Positions 9,050 through 17,389 are shown, counted from the stretch's first letter. The stretch: 64,000 nt of DNA from Lachnospiraceae bacterium (GCA_024690425.1 JAILCT010000258.1:22974-86973), one strand, 5' to 3'. Notes: generated by a model not told the origin, from the sequence alone. A program made the numbers and translations.

Positions 9050-9367
9050 TTATACTTGCGTCTTCTTCATAAGGCTGGCCCTGATAACGCCCTTGGGATC
9101 CAGGATGAGAAGCCTCACAAGCCATATGACAAGTCCCAATGCCACAGCGGAAAGTCCCAGAAACGTATCGTTAAGCATGTCCTCAACCGCAGGCGTGAAA
9201 TACTCTGCCCCAAGTTCAGCATATTCAAAGATCGCATCCACAAGCCACATAAGAGATGCTCCCCAGTACATAAACAGAAGGATGCCAAGCTTCATGGAAT
9301 CATCTTCCCTTTTATACCATTTAACCGTAGCAGCGACTGCCGCAAATACTGTAATAAGTAAAGTCAT
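9050..9367 (-). CDS. Small conserved-type membrane protein, function unknown
   Basis: The 105-residue protein has about three hydrophobic stretches: 1-14, about 27-48 (LGILLFMYWGASLMWLVDAI) and about 70-90. The C-terminus is basic. No catalytic motif was recognised. It follows another small membrane protein by 20 bp on the same strand with a GGAGG-like ribosome site, so the two are probably cotranscribed from the promoter at 9829-9857 and end at the terminator at 8962-8998. They may form a two-subunit membrane complex (inference from pairing only). Confidence 0.75.
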   Translation of the reverse strand: MTLLITVFAAVAATVKWYKREDDSMKLGILLFMYWGASLMWLVDAIFEYAELGAEYFTPAVEDMLNDTFLGLSAVALGLVIWLVRLLILDPKGVIRASLMKKTQV

Positions 9368-9387
9368 TTTACCCTCCCTGTATCCGC

Positions 9388-9786
9388 TTATACCGTCTCG
9401 CCGCTTCCGTTGCTTTCCTTCCTGTTAACTATCGAAGTAGCCACCGCACATATACCAAACCATGCTGCCGTTATAAGCGCCGCCATCGAAACACCTACCG
9501 TTGCGATCTCACGGAACATTTCCGCCGCATCCCCGGCATTGCCCATGGCCGTAAGAAAAGGAAACCAGGGTGTTACCTCTCCGTGCCATACATGTTCAAA
9601 AGCAAGCAGGGCAGAACCACCGTACAGCATTCCGGATAACCACTTAAGCCTTCTGCTCAAAGGAATGGTAACCTTACCCGTCTTGTTCCCTGCAGCTTCC
9701 GCATGCTGCATTTCCTTCTTCTCTTCGGCCTTCGTTACCGCCGAAACTATAACCGATTCAACCAATGGTGCCGTAAAACAAGCCAT
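9388..9786 (-). CDS. Small membrane protein, function unknown
   Basis: The 132-residue protein starts MACFTAPLVESVIVSAV. A charged segment at about 19-45 separates the N-terminal hydrophobic stretch from helices at about 50-65 and 95-118. The central WHGEVTPWFPFLTAMG segment looks like a re-entrant or extracellular loop. There is no recognisable domain. GGAGG precedes the ATG. It is first gene of a two-gene unit with the 105-residue membrane protein. Confidence 0.75.
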   Translation of the reverse strand: MACFTAPLVESVIVSAVTKAEEKKEMQHAEAAGNKTGKVTIPLSRRLKWLSGMLYGGSALLAFEHVWHGEVTPWFPFLTAMGNAGDAAEMFREIATVGVSMAALITAAWFGICAVATSIVNRKESNGSGETV

Positions 9787-9828
9787 ATTCTACCTCCTGC
9801 ACATTCTGCGAACAAATTCACTATCATT

Positions 9829-9857
9829 ATTTTACATTGCCGTCTGCCTTAATTCAA
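9829..9857 (-). promoter_or_regulatory. Sigma-A-like promoter for the two small membrane proteins
   Basis: TTGAAT (9852-9857), 17-bp spacer, TAAAAT (9829-9834) on the minus strand, about 40 bp before the start codon. Confidence 0.45.
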
Positions 9858-9897
9858 CCATAAGAACCGCAAAATCATTTATCATTTTTTGCCATTT

Positions 9898-10686
9898 TCA
9901 TGATCCTTCCCTGTCTCCTTCATCCCCATCAGGCTTTGCCTTACGGTACAGGGTCTCAAAATCCTTGTCATAGAGCCTGCTCAGCTCGTATTCGCTGTCA
10001 AGGACATTACCCACTATGATAAGGGCTGTCCTCTCGATACCGTTCTCTTCCATGTCCCTGACCATATCATCAACAGTCGTATAGATGATCTTCTCATCCG
10101 GCCAGGTGGCCTTATATACCACGGCAACAGCCGTATTCCCCGGATATCCCCCTGCCTTTAAGTCATCGCTTACCTTCTGCGCCATTCCGGATGAAAGGAA
10201 AAGCACCATTGTCGACCCGTGGACCGCCATGTCTTTAAGCTCCTGGCCGCGCGGGACTCCTGTACGTCCTTCCGCACGCGTGATTATTATGCTCTGGGAG
10301 ACTCCCGGCAGGGTATACTCTGCCCTGAGTGCAGCCGCAGCTCCCGACATCGAACTGACTCCGGGACATATATCGTACGGGATCCCTTCCTCATCCAGGA
10401 TGTCCATCTGTTCCCTGATCGCTCCGTATATAGACGGGTCTCCGGTGTGCAGCCGCACCAGCTCCCCGTCGCAGTCCTTCATGACCTGTATTATCTCCTC
10501 AAGGTTCATATGGGCGCTGTTATATACAAGACAGCCCTCACGGGCAAAATCAAGCAGGGCCGGATTGACCAAAGATCCGGCATATATGATAACGTCAGCC
10601 TTTTCTATAAGTTCTTTTCCCCTTACAGTGATAAGATCAACCGCTCCGGGTCCCGCTCCGACAAAATGAACCATATGACCATCCAC
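9898..10686 (-). CDS. cbiF: Precorrin-4 / cobalt-precorrin-4 C11-methyltransferase
   Basis: The 262-residue protein has the tetrapyrrole methylase fold. VHFVGAGPGAVDLITVRG opens the protein (SAM and substrate loop), followed by HTGDPSIYGAIREQ and ICPGVSSMSGAAAAL in the order of CobM/CbiF. It transfers a methyl group from SAM to C11 of the corrin ring in cobalamin synthesis. It lies 21 bp after a pfkB-family kinase, and no other corrin-ring gene is adjacent; cobT is at 27333. The start at 10686 is uncertain because an ATG four codons in also fits the AGGAAGG site. Confidence 0.92.
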   Translation of the reverse strand: MDGHMVHFVGAGPGAVDLITVRGKELIEKADVIIYAGSLVNPALLDFAREGCLVYNSAHMNLEEIIQVMKDCDGELVRLHTGDPSIYGAIREQMDILDEEGIPYDICPGVSSMSGAAAALRAEYTLPGVSQSIIITRAEGRTGVPRGQELKDMAVHGSTMVLFLSSGMAQKVSDDLKAGGYPGNTAVAVVYKATWPDEKIIYTTVDDMVRDMEENGIERTALIIVGNVLDSEYELSRLYDKDFETLYRKAKPDGDEGDREGS

Positions 10687-10707
10687 CCTTCCTAAGCCCT
10701 GTCTTCT

Positions 10708-11823
10708 TCAGCTGCGCCTGCTCCAGCCTTCCTTAATCTTCTTATCTATCCTGTCAAAAGTCATCAGCCCGCCAAGAGCATCATATGATGCAACACAGCA
10801 TGCTCCGGTGGCTGCCGCATAACACACACTCTTTTCAAGACTTTCTCCATTGACCATCGAGGTCAAAAACGCGGCCACGCTCGTGTCTCCGGCCCCTGTC
10901 CCGGACAGTATCCTCTCCGGCTCGAAGCTTTTCTCAAATCCCTTCATTCCGGCCCATTTGCCCAGATCAAGGTCAAGTATCCTGCCTATCCTTCCCAGCT
11001 CCTTTTCTTCCGCTGTCTGATAATACATACCCGGAGCCCCGCATTTTATAAGCACTATCTTTACTCCCATGTCAAAACACTTATCTGCCAGAGGCTGTAC
11101 ATCCTTATCTATGTCGATCAGACCGGTAAAGTCAATATTTCCTTCTCTTCCTCTTATCTCTTCATATCTGTCCCTGTCTATCATAAACATGAGCTCTTCG
11201 ACACTAGGGACAAAAACATCAACATAAGGAAGTGTCTTCTTCAGTATCTCCTTCCAGTCTGCACGCCCGGCCTCGCCCGACGGATCTACTGCTGCCAGAT
11301 CCAGCGAAGTCACGGTATCTGCATCATGAGCCTTTTTCATCACCTTCGCAAGCTCTGTCCCGCCGTTTTCATACATCCTTCTCATTATCGGAGGATATCC
11401 GAAATGAAACAGGACCGCCTCATTTATGGCATCCATCGGAAGGTCATCGGCACAGAAAGTGTTATTCGCCCCGGGATTATGCAGAAAGATCCGGTCAACA
11501 CCGGGTATGGCCAGCACGACCGAATATGAAGTAGAGTCTTCGCTGCTCCTTATAAGCCCGTCAGCCAGGCCATATTTTCCCACAATGCTGCTTATCATAT
11601 CACCAAATGCATCATTACCCGTCTTACCTGCCAGTGTGACATCTGCCCCCAATATCTTCATGGCCAGACCGGTATTTGCAACAACTCCTCCGGTATGGAT
11701 ATCCGCATCTCCTACTTCAACAAGAGATCCCGGAGACAGAATATTCCCGATATCGGTTCCCCTGCCGTGTATTTCAGGGGTTATATCAAGACATATATGG
11801 CCCGCTACAACAATCTTTCCCAT
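10708..11823 (-). CDS. PfkB-family carbohydrate/nucleoside kinase
   Basis: The 371-residue ribokinase-superfamily protein starts MGKIVVAGHICLDITPEI. GGVVANTGLAMKILGADV marks the substrate lid. LSGTGAGDTSVAAFLTSM near residue 320 holds the anion hole and catalytic aspartate. The substrate is not determinable from sequence; it is somewhat longer than ribokinase (about 300 residues), with an insertion around 215-300. GGGAGG six bases before the ATG supports the start. It is divergent from nadE with overlapping -35 boxes and cotranscribed with cbiF by spacing. Confidence 0.88.
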   Translation of the reverse strand: MGKIVVAGHICLDITPEIHGRGTDIGNILSPGSLVEVGDADIHTGGVVANTGLAMKILGADVTLAGKTGNDAFGDMISSIVGKYGLADGLIRSSEDSTSYSVVLAIPGVDRIFLHNPGANNTFCADDLPMDAINEAVLFHFGYPPIMRRMYENGGTELAKVMKKAHDADTVTSLDLAAVDPSGEAGRADWKEILKKTLPYVDVFVPSVEELMFMIDRDRYEEIRGREGNIDFTGLIDIDKDVQPLADKCFDMGVKIVLIKCGAPGMYYQTAEEKELGRIGRILDLDLGKWAGMKGFEKSFEPERILSGTGAGDTSVAAFLTSMVNGESLEKSVCYAAATGACCVASYDALGGLMTFDRIDKKIKEGWSRRS

Positions 11824-11858
11824 TTTGTCCTCCCAAAGAAGCATTTCTTCCTATTAAT

Positions 11859-11909
11859 ATAGTAGCTTTTTTTATTCTTTTAGACAAGTGCGGCGGATTC
11901 TGTTATAAT
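11859..11909. promoter_or_regulatory. Back-to-back promoters of the pfkB-family gene and nadE with overlapping -35 boxes
   Basis: Plus strand: TAGACA (11881-11886), 17 bp, TATAAT (11904-11909) toward nadE. Minus strand: TTGTCT (11882-11887), 17 bp, TACTAT (11859-11864) toward the kinase. The -35 boxes share five bases, so polymerase should occupy one direction at a time. Confidence 0.6.
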
Positions 11910-11939
11910 TCATGCAGTTAAAAGTCAGGAGGGATCTCT

Positions 11940-12698
11940 ATGTACAATTTTGATGCAGAAAAAACAATGAACGAATGTGTCGAATGGATACGCGACTTCT
12001 TCAGAAAAAACGGACCGGACTCTCCGGCCGTCATAGGTATATCCGGAGGCAAGGACTCAACCGTTACAGCGGCCCTGTGTGTTGCGGCTCTTGGCTGCGA
12101 CAGGGTGATAGGCGTGCTCATGCCGAACGGAGTCCAGGCTGATATAAACGATTCCATCGCAGTTGTTGAGCATCTTAAGATCAAAAACTTCACAATAGAC
12201 ATTAAGGACGCCGTTTCGGCTATCCTCAAAGAAATGGAAGATAAGGGTATACCCATATCAGACCAGTCAAGGATCAACCTTCCGCCGCGCATCAGGATGT
12301 CCACACTTTATGCGGTTTCTCAAAGTCATAACGGGCGTGTTGCAAACACATGTAATTTATCTGAGGATTGGGTCGGATATTCTACCAGATACGGCGATGC
12401 GGCAGGCGATTTCTCACCTCTTGCACATCTTACCGTCACCGAGGTGAAGGAAATAGGCCGTCTCCTTAAGCTTCCGTCCTTCCTCGTTGACAAGGCTCCT
12501 TCGGACGGGCTGTGCGGCAAGACCGATGAGGACAACCTTGGTTTCAGATATGCAACTCTTGATAAGTATATCCGCGAGGGAGTGATAGAAAGTGAAGCGG
12601 ATAAGGCTATAATAGACAAAAAGCATGTTCAGAACCTGTTCAAGCTTCAGGTTATGCCCGGGTTCAGCTCAGGCCTTCCTGAAATCCCGCAGGTCTGA
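11940..12698 (+). CDS. nadE: NAD+ synthase, ammonia-dependent
   Basis: The 252-residue protein is the single-domain NadE amidating nicotinate adenine dinucleotide to NAD+. The PP-loop SGGKDST is at 35-41 and the substrate motif SDGLCGKTDEDNLGF is in the C-terminal half. There is no glutaminase domain, so ammonia is the likely donor. GGAGG lies eight bases before the ATG. The gene is convergent with the metal regulator gene, with only 5 bp between stop codons and no visible terminator. A NAD-synthesis gene this close to a plasmid-type origin supports the chromid reading. Confidence 0.95.
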   Translation: MYNFDAEKTMNECVEWIRDFFRKNGPDSPAVIGISGGKDSTVTAALCVAALGCDRVIGVLMPNGVQADINDSIAVVEHLKIKNFTIDIKDAVSAILKEMEDKGIPISDQSRINLPPRIRMSTLYAVSQSHNGRVANTCNLSEDWVGYSTRYGDAAGDFSPLAHLTVTEVKEIGRLLKLPSFLVDKAPSDGLCGKTDEDNLGFRYATLDKYIREGVIESEADKAIIDKKHVQNLFKLQVMPGFSSGLPEIPQV

Positions 12699-12703
12699 TG
12701 CTC

Positions 12704-13087
12704 TTATAACTCATCATCACGTGCAAGCAGATATTCTTTGATCTTCGTAAAGCTGTCGCGGGAAATGACGTGCTCTATCAGGCATGCCTCATCTTCCGCG
12801 ACCTTTTCACTTATCCCTGCTCTTACAAGCCATTTTTTAAAAAAGGAATGCTTGTCATAAGTCACCTCTGCTATCTCTCTTCCCTTTTCGGTAAGCAGAA
12901 CCTTCCAGTCATCCCTTATTATATAACCGTCTTCTTCAAGCTTCTTGAGCGCGATAGAAGCACTGGGCTTGGAGAATCCAAGCTGTGTGGCAACGTCGGT
13001 TGAACGGCATGCACCGTTTTCTTTAATGCGGATAAGGATAGCCTCAAGGTAATCTTCCTTGGATTTTCCGATAAGTGTTGCATCCAT
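12704..13087 (-). CDS. DtxR/MntR-family metal-dependent repressor
   Basis: The 127-residue protein has a winged helix at 26-57 (STDVATQLGFSKPSASIAL) and a short dimerisation domain. Candidate metal ligands match the family: E11/D12 near the N-terminus, H80, and the E98-x-E100...E105-H106 cluster. There is no SH3-like C-terminal domain, as in MntR. It should repress metal uptake genes when Mn or Fe is bound. None lie adjacent. A 6-2-6 inverted repeat 52 bp upstream may be its own operator. Confidence 0.85.
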   Translation of the reverse strand: MDATLIGKSKEDYLEAILIRIKENGACRSTDVATQLGFSKPSASIALKKLEEDGYIIRDDWKVLLTEKGREIAEVTYDKHSFFKKWLVRAGISEKVAEDEACLIEHVISRDSFTKIKEYLLARDDEL

Positions 13088-13138
13088 CTCTATATTCTCC
13101 GATCTTATTCATGGAATCACCTATGTCCGCGCACTTGA

Positions 13139-13152
13139 TTAGTGGACACTAA
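13139..13152. promoter_or_regulatory. Possible DtxR/MntR operator
   Basis: Inverted repeat TTAGTG-GA-CACTAA in the 5' region of the metal-regulator gene. TTAG...CTAA ends are usual in DtxR-family sites. Assignment is by position and symmetry only. Confidence 0.35.
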
Positions 13153-13228
13153 CAATAGTATACATCATTTAACTCTTGTTGTATACCCCAAATATGATCT
13201 ATATCTGCTGTTTTGATAACAGAAGTGA

Positions 13229-14518
13229 TTATTTCCATATCCCCGGCCAAATATTATCGCACAGATCTCTGCAGCGTTCCACGGAAAATAAGCTGTCCTG
13301 CTTTAAGATTTCATTTGACCCGGCCAGTCTGTCATCGTAATCCTTCAGCCTGTATACCGCCAATTCATCTCTGCTTTTACTCAGATGAGTAACAAGGGCT
13401 TCCACATCATTATCCTTTATTGTCACCCGTCCGTCTTCATCGCGACCGACCCGGACTCTCGCCATTCCTCCCACCAGCCTGTTCCCGACATTCTCGCCCT
13501 TGCCGGATGTCCAGTTGACGAAGTTGCCTATGGAATAGTAGACCAGCATCCTGTTCCCGTTGACTCCATCATCCATCCATTCAACAGGCTGGATGACATG
13601 CGGATGTGTTCCTATCACAAGATCTGCTCCGTTATCCATAAAGATATCTGTCCATTCCCTCTGTTCGTCAGATGGTTCATAGTCATATTCGATCCCCCAG
13701 TGAGGACAGACTATAGTAAAATCAGCCTCTTTTTCCGCTCGCTCCAGGTCACTTATGACTTCATCTTTTTTCAGCCGGTTGACTGAATATCTGTCTCCGC
13801 CCGAAATATTGACTCCATTAGTACCATAGGTATAGTTAAGTATCGCAATTCTGACACCCGTTCTTTCCACAACCGCTATCTCTTTCTCCCGTTGACTGTC
13901 ACTTATGCCGACGATCGTTACATCCGGGTGATTTTCACCCCAATAGGTGACGCAATTGACCAATCCCGTCTCTCGACGGTCATACACATGATTGGTCGCG
14001 TGACACACAACATCAAAACCGGTTGATGCCAGTTCATCAGCTATTTCAAACGGAGCATTAAAGGACGGGTATCCGGTCACCCCCAGCTCTTTTCCACCTA
14101 TGATAACTTCCTGGTTTACTATCGCAATATCCGACTCCCTTATTTCATTACGTACGTTTTTAAATAATCCCGAATAATCGTAGTCTCCATCTTCAAGCCG
14201 GCAGGTCTTGTTTATTCCGTCATGGAGCAGGATATCTCCTACCATAACTATCGATATTGTATCTTCTTTGCTTGGCTTTGAAGCAACAGGGGACGGCTCT
14301 GCAGGTCCATTATCAGAACTTACAGAGTCGTCCCCATGTATCATATCATTCTCTGGCCTGTCTGCCTCAGCATTCTCTGACAGGGATGCGGCATGAAATC
14401 CTTCTTCCGGCCGGACCGCATTCCCGGTGCATCCGCACAGGCATACGGTAAGTATGATCCAGAATAATGATCTTACGCCTTTCCTAATCAAACTTGAATC
14501 CCTTAAGAAGGTCACCAA
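13229..14518 (-). CDS. CapA-family metallophosphatase-like lipoprotein
   Basis: The protein has a hydrophobic signal and lipobox-like LCGC near residue 29, a low-complexity acidic linker (about 35-85), then the CapA/PgsA domain. VMVGDILLHD, IVNQEVIIG, CHATNHVYDRRETG and GTHPHVIQPVE are the metal-binding motifs. The family includes poly-gamma-glutamate synthesis proteins and cell-surface phosphoesterases; the substrate is unknown. The 429-residue frame begins at a TTG at 14518, overlapping the S1 gene by 35 bp. A TTG at 14491 with AAGGGA upstream is an equally good start. The linker coding sequence contains an inverted pair of the dispersed repeat (14289-14335). Confidence 0.85.
   Translation of the reverse strand: MVTFLRDSSLIRKGVRSLFWIILTVCLCGCTGNAVRPEEGFHAASLSENAEADRPENDMIHGDDSVSSDNGPAEPSPVASKPSKEDTISIVMVGDILLHDGINKTCRLEDGDYDYSGLFKNVRNEIRESDIAIVNQEVIIGGKELGVTGYPSFNAPFEIADELASTGFDVVCHATNHVYDRRETGLVNCVTYWGENHPDVTIVGISDSQREKEIAVVERTGVRIAILNYTYGTNGVNISGGDRYSVNRLKKDEVISDLERAEKEADFTIVCPHWGIEYDYEPSDEQREWTDIFMDNGADLVIGTHPHVIQPVEWMDDGVNGNRMLVYYSIGNFVNWTSGKGENVGNRLVGGMARVRVGRDEDGRVTIKDNDVEALVTHLSKSRDELAVYRLKDYDDRLAGSNEILKQDSLFSVERCRDLCDNIWPGIWK
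14289..14335. repeat. Inverted pair related to the 31-bp dispersed repeat, inside capA
   Basis: GGGGACGGCTCTG at 14289-14301 and CAGAGTCGTCCCC at 14323-14335 are inverted with one mismatch and a 21-base spacer. The arms resemble the GGGGACGGTTCT core of the repeats at 3106 and 24903. They encode part of the CapA linker, where an insertion would be tolerated. Confidence 0.5.
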
Positions 14519-15392
14519 GTCCGGTACCGATAGTCTCGTTTGACGAATACTTCTGAGCTTCTATAGAAGATTCCTCGCCACTTCCTTCTTCTTCAGCCGC
14601 AGCCTTGATGCTAAGGCTTATCTTGCCTTCATTGGTATTCAATATCTTCACCCTGACCTTATCGCCCACCTTAAGTACTTCGGAAGGCTTCTTAATCCTG
14701 AATTCACTGATCTGCGAAATATGAACCAGGCCACTCAGCCCGTCGCCTATATCAACAAAAGCTCCAAATGTCTGCAGGCTCTCAACAACACCATCAGTTA
14801 TTGTTCCCGGAGCAAGCATTGCTATCTTATGATCATGTTCTTCTTTCAGCCTCTCCTTAAGCACTTCCTTCGCTGACAGGATCAGCTTCTTTTTGTCGCC
14901 GTTAACTTCCGTGACCCGCACGGTCAACTTCTTCCCCTGGAAGGAATCGAGATCTTCAACATATGAAACATCCAGCTGGGAAGCAGGGATAAAACCCCTT
15001 ATTCCCTCGACATACGCAACAGCTCCACCCTTGACTACCTGAGTTATCTTTACCGGTATCTCCTTCTTTTCTTCCATATACTGCTTCAGTACATCCCATG
15101 CCAGTACGGCATTTGCCTCTTTTTTAGATAACACTATGTTGCCATTACCGTCATCGGTCTTTATAACTGTAGCTTCGATCTCATCCCCGATCTTTACATC
15201 GTCAAGGATCGAAAATCCGGGATCATCACTTAAATCCCCAGCCTTTATTATTCCCTGGGTATAATACTTAAGATCCAGCGTTACTTCTTCATCTGTAACA
15301 TCGATTACGGTTCCCTTGATAACATCGCCCTCATTTATTGTACGGAACGACGCCTCAAGCTCTCTTTCATAGTCCTTCATTGATTCTTCCAT
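14484..15392 (-). CDS. Ribosomal protein S1-like protein with three S1 RNA-binding domains
   Basis: The 302-residue protein has three OB-fold S1 repeats at about 18-88, 105-173 and 190-260. The last one, GAFVDIGDGLSGLVHISQIS, is the most canonical. A serine- and glutamate-rich tail follows. Short S1 homologues of this kind occur in Firmicutes and bind mRNA. It lies only 20 bp downstream of the replication initiator gene, with AAAGGGGG before the ATG, so it is probably cotranscribed with rep. That linkage is unusual and may indicate a role on this replicon (inference). Confidence 0.88.
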   Translation of the reverse strand: MEESMKDYERELEASFRTINEGDVIKGTVIDVTDEEVTLDLKYYTQGIIKAGDLSDDPGFSILDDVKIGDEIEATVIKTDDGNGNIVLSKKEANAVLAWDVLKQYMEEKKEIPVKITQVVKGGAVAYVEGIRGFIPASQLDVSYVEDLDSFQGKKLTVRVTEVNGDKKKLILSAKEVLKERLKEEHDHKIAMLAPGTITDGVVESLQTFGAFVDIGDGLSGLVHISQISEFRIKKPSEVLKVGDKVRVKILNTNEGKISLSIKAAAEEEGSGEESSIEAQKYSSNETIGTGLGDLLKGFKFD

Positions 15393-15412
15393 TGGTCTTA
15401 TCCCCCTTTATT

Positions 15413-16609
15413 TTACTGAAGAGCTGCCCTCTCCAATTCTTCATAATCATATTTTCTCTGGTCAAAGTCATTAAATCCGCTTCTGATCACGGTCTTCTCA
15501 TTAGGCTTTATCTGATTGTTTATCGCCCATATCATAAAAGCAGTATATGAAGTCTTGAATTCCCGCTGCTGCCTGGCTGCCTCATGTGCGATCTTCACCT
15601 TCTCAAGGTCATAACCTGCAGCCTTTATTATGGCCCTGCAGTCCGCAACCCTGATCCTTTCTATCTCATAAGCAAGGTCAAGAACTTCATCGACAAGATC
15701 ATCCTCATTGTATTCCATTAAAGGTGTATTGTCTTCTATCTTATGCTCTTCGTTCTTTACCCCGGCAGGTGTCTTGTCAATGTAGAAATACAGCGACTTT
15801 ATCCTTCCGCCCTTTCCTTCCCGGGCCGATGGCTCATAACTTACTTTAAGTTCTGTCTTTTCATTGATCTCATCAACCGCCTTGTCAATGGTCCTTTTAA
15901 AATGACGCCAGTCATCATTAGTCTGTTCCTTAACCTTCTCAAGCGCCTTGTTATAGTCGGGTGTCCCGCTTATGGAATTCTTGGAAGTCTCGATAAGCGT
16001 CTTCTTCACGCCGCCCACTTCTATATTGATCGTTCCCATCTCGAATTTAAGCTCAGCAACATCGATATCAACTACTATTTTATTGGGATCCCTGGCTGTT
16101 TCCCCTTTTGGAATATAGGCCTTGGATTTGAGTATTTCATATAATCTCAGAGAATAATTGGACTTGAATGAAGTGACCACGCCAAGGTCGAGTACCGTAA
16201 AGTTGTTGGTAAGCTGTATCAGCTTATCCTTCATCTCCGGAGCAAACCTTATGGTAAGTTCATTATTTTCATATTTTGCCTTAGTGATGAGCGGAACATA
16301 TTCGAATGATTCAGTGTCCGGATTGGAATAGCCCATTACACGGCCGGATAACATTTCCGCAGTCTTGTCAAGATTGGAGAAGTAAGTACCTGCCTTCCAG
16401 CCCATTAGCTTACTGAGCTGAGACCTTGACATCCTTACTATAACGGATCCTTCGGCATCAACTTCACCGTTCTTTACATTAGCTATGGCACAGTTAAGAA
16501 GTTTATTCTCAGTGATAGTAGACTTGTATTTGGCAGATATTAATGCATTACCCTTGGAATACCTAATACCCGGAGAATAGAATTCGAGCTTTTCATTATT
16601 ATTTTTCAT
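15413..16609 (-). CDS. Replication initiator protein, Rep_3 / RepB-type
   Basis: The 398-residue protein has the two winged-helix arrangement of Rep_3 initiators. The N-terminal half includes SAKYKSTITENKLLNCAIA and MSRSQLSKLMGW; FKSNYSLRLYEILKSKAYIP at about 147-166 is the family hallmark. The second winged helix covers about 230-290, and the charged C-terminal 110 residues are extra. Such proteins bind iterons and open a theta origin. About ten iteron-like repeats lie directly upstream on the 5' side. GGGGG before the ATG supports the start. The leader has two hairpins that may attenuate transcription. Confidence 0.88.
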   Translation of the reverse strand: MKNNNEKLEFYSPGIRYSKGNALISAKYKSTITENKLLNCAIANVKNGEVDAEGSVIVRMSRSQLSKLMGWKAGTYFSNLDKTAEMLSGRVMGYSNPDTESFEYVPLITKAKYENNELTIRFAPEMKDKLIQLTNNFTVLDLGVVTSFKSNYSLRLYEILKSKAYIPKGETARDPNKIVVDIDVAELKFEMGTINIEVGGVKKTLIETSKNSISGTPDYNKALEKVKEQTNDDWRHFKRTIDKAVDEINEKTELKVSYEPSAREGKGGRIKSLYFYIDKTPAGVKNEEHKIEDNTPLMEYNEDDLVDEVLDLAYEIERIRVADCRAIIKAAGYDLEKVKIAHEAARQQREFKTSYTAFMIWAINNQIKPNEKTVIRSGFNDFDQRKYDYEELERAALQ

Positions 16610-16697
16610 ACATCCCCCTGTGTTGTTGCTTTTTTATAATAACAACATCTTTATTAATTATTTATATGCCCCGAAACCCTGTAAATATAGGAAAAAA

Positions 16698-16750
16698 CCG
16701 ATTTACTCATCCCTCATTATTTATAAAATCGGCCCTCTTTTATTAAGAGG
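16698..16750 (-). promoter_or_regulatory. Hairpin pair upstream of rep, possible attenuator
   Basis: Read on the minus strand, CCTCTT/AAGAGG forms a short hairpin (16734-16750). Next is a 7-bp inverted repeat CCGATTT/AAATCGG (16698-16704 with 16726-16732) with a long loop, followed directly by six T (16692-16697). That resembles an intrinsic terminator within the rep leader, about 85 bp before the start codon. A second short inverted pair, GTTGTT/AACAAC at 16622-16646, lies near the ribosome site. Confidence 0.35.
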
Positions 16751-16775
16751 ATATCCATATGTGTTTATGAAGATG

Positions 16776-17377
16776 TACCATAAAATTTATGGGCAAATTA
16801 AACCTTGATCAATATGAATATATACCCCCCGTTGTACTTACTTGTACCAACATTTTTAGGGGAAAGGCTTAACTCGTACCATCTTTTTTACCTTGTACAA
16901 ATATGTTGTATCATATCCGGGTGAAAACATCAAGATATTGATTTAAATTTGTACCATCTTTTTTATAGAAAAATTATGGGCATTATTAAATGCGGTATAA
17001 AAATTATTAACTTTGCCCATTATTTTTACGATATGAATCTTTACCATGTGATCATGCCCATAATAAATAAAAACAATGCCCGCTTTTTTTACGGCAGCTC
17101 TTTTTAGCTTGGCTTTTGTGGATAAAAGGTGTTCATTAGACTTAAAAACCGGAAAATATGGGGATTTATCAACATTTTTTTGAAAGAACAGACAAAAAGG
17201 AGAGCATTGATTATATATCGGAAAGTCAAAAGAAAGAATGAAATACCATAAAATTTACAAATATAGCCCTAAATTTTTATCACAGGCCCGGATTTATGAC
17301 CAACAATGCCTGTTATTTTTATGATGAAAGCCTATAATGCCCGGTTTTGAGGGAAACTTTGCCCTAAAACTTTACGA
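16776..17377. repeat. Iteron array, probable replication origin
   Basis: Ten 16-17-bp repeats in the same orientation fit (T/G)(A/C)CC-N4-WWTTTA(C/T)G. They start at 16776, 16845, 16877, 16952, 17015, 17078, 17244, 17266, 17308 and 17361. Examples are TACCATCTTTTTTACC and GCCCATTATTTTTACG. Start-to-start distances are mostly near whole helical turns (32, 63, 63, 22, 42, 53). Weaker copies lie at 17042, 17056, 17286 and 17339. The array fills the 780-bp gap between rep and the next gene. Iterons beside a Rep_3 gene are the standard layout of theta origins; no other gene was seen here. Confidence 0.75.
17117..17125 (-). promoter_or_regulatory. DnaA box within the iteron region
   Basis: TTATCCACA on the minus strand is a perfect match to the consensus. 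A near match, TTATCAACA, lies at 17166-17174 on the plus strand. Both fall in the widest iteron gap (17094-17244), where host DnaA could assist opening. Confidence 0.6.
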
Positions 17378-17389
17378 CACCTGTTCGTA

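Noticed and set aside
8943..9125. N-terminal extension of dapF
   Set aside because: The extension reads through the terminator and promoter and is not part of the enzyme family.
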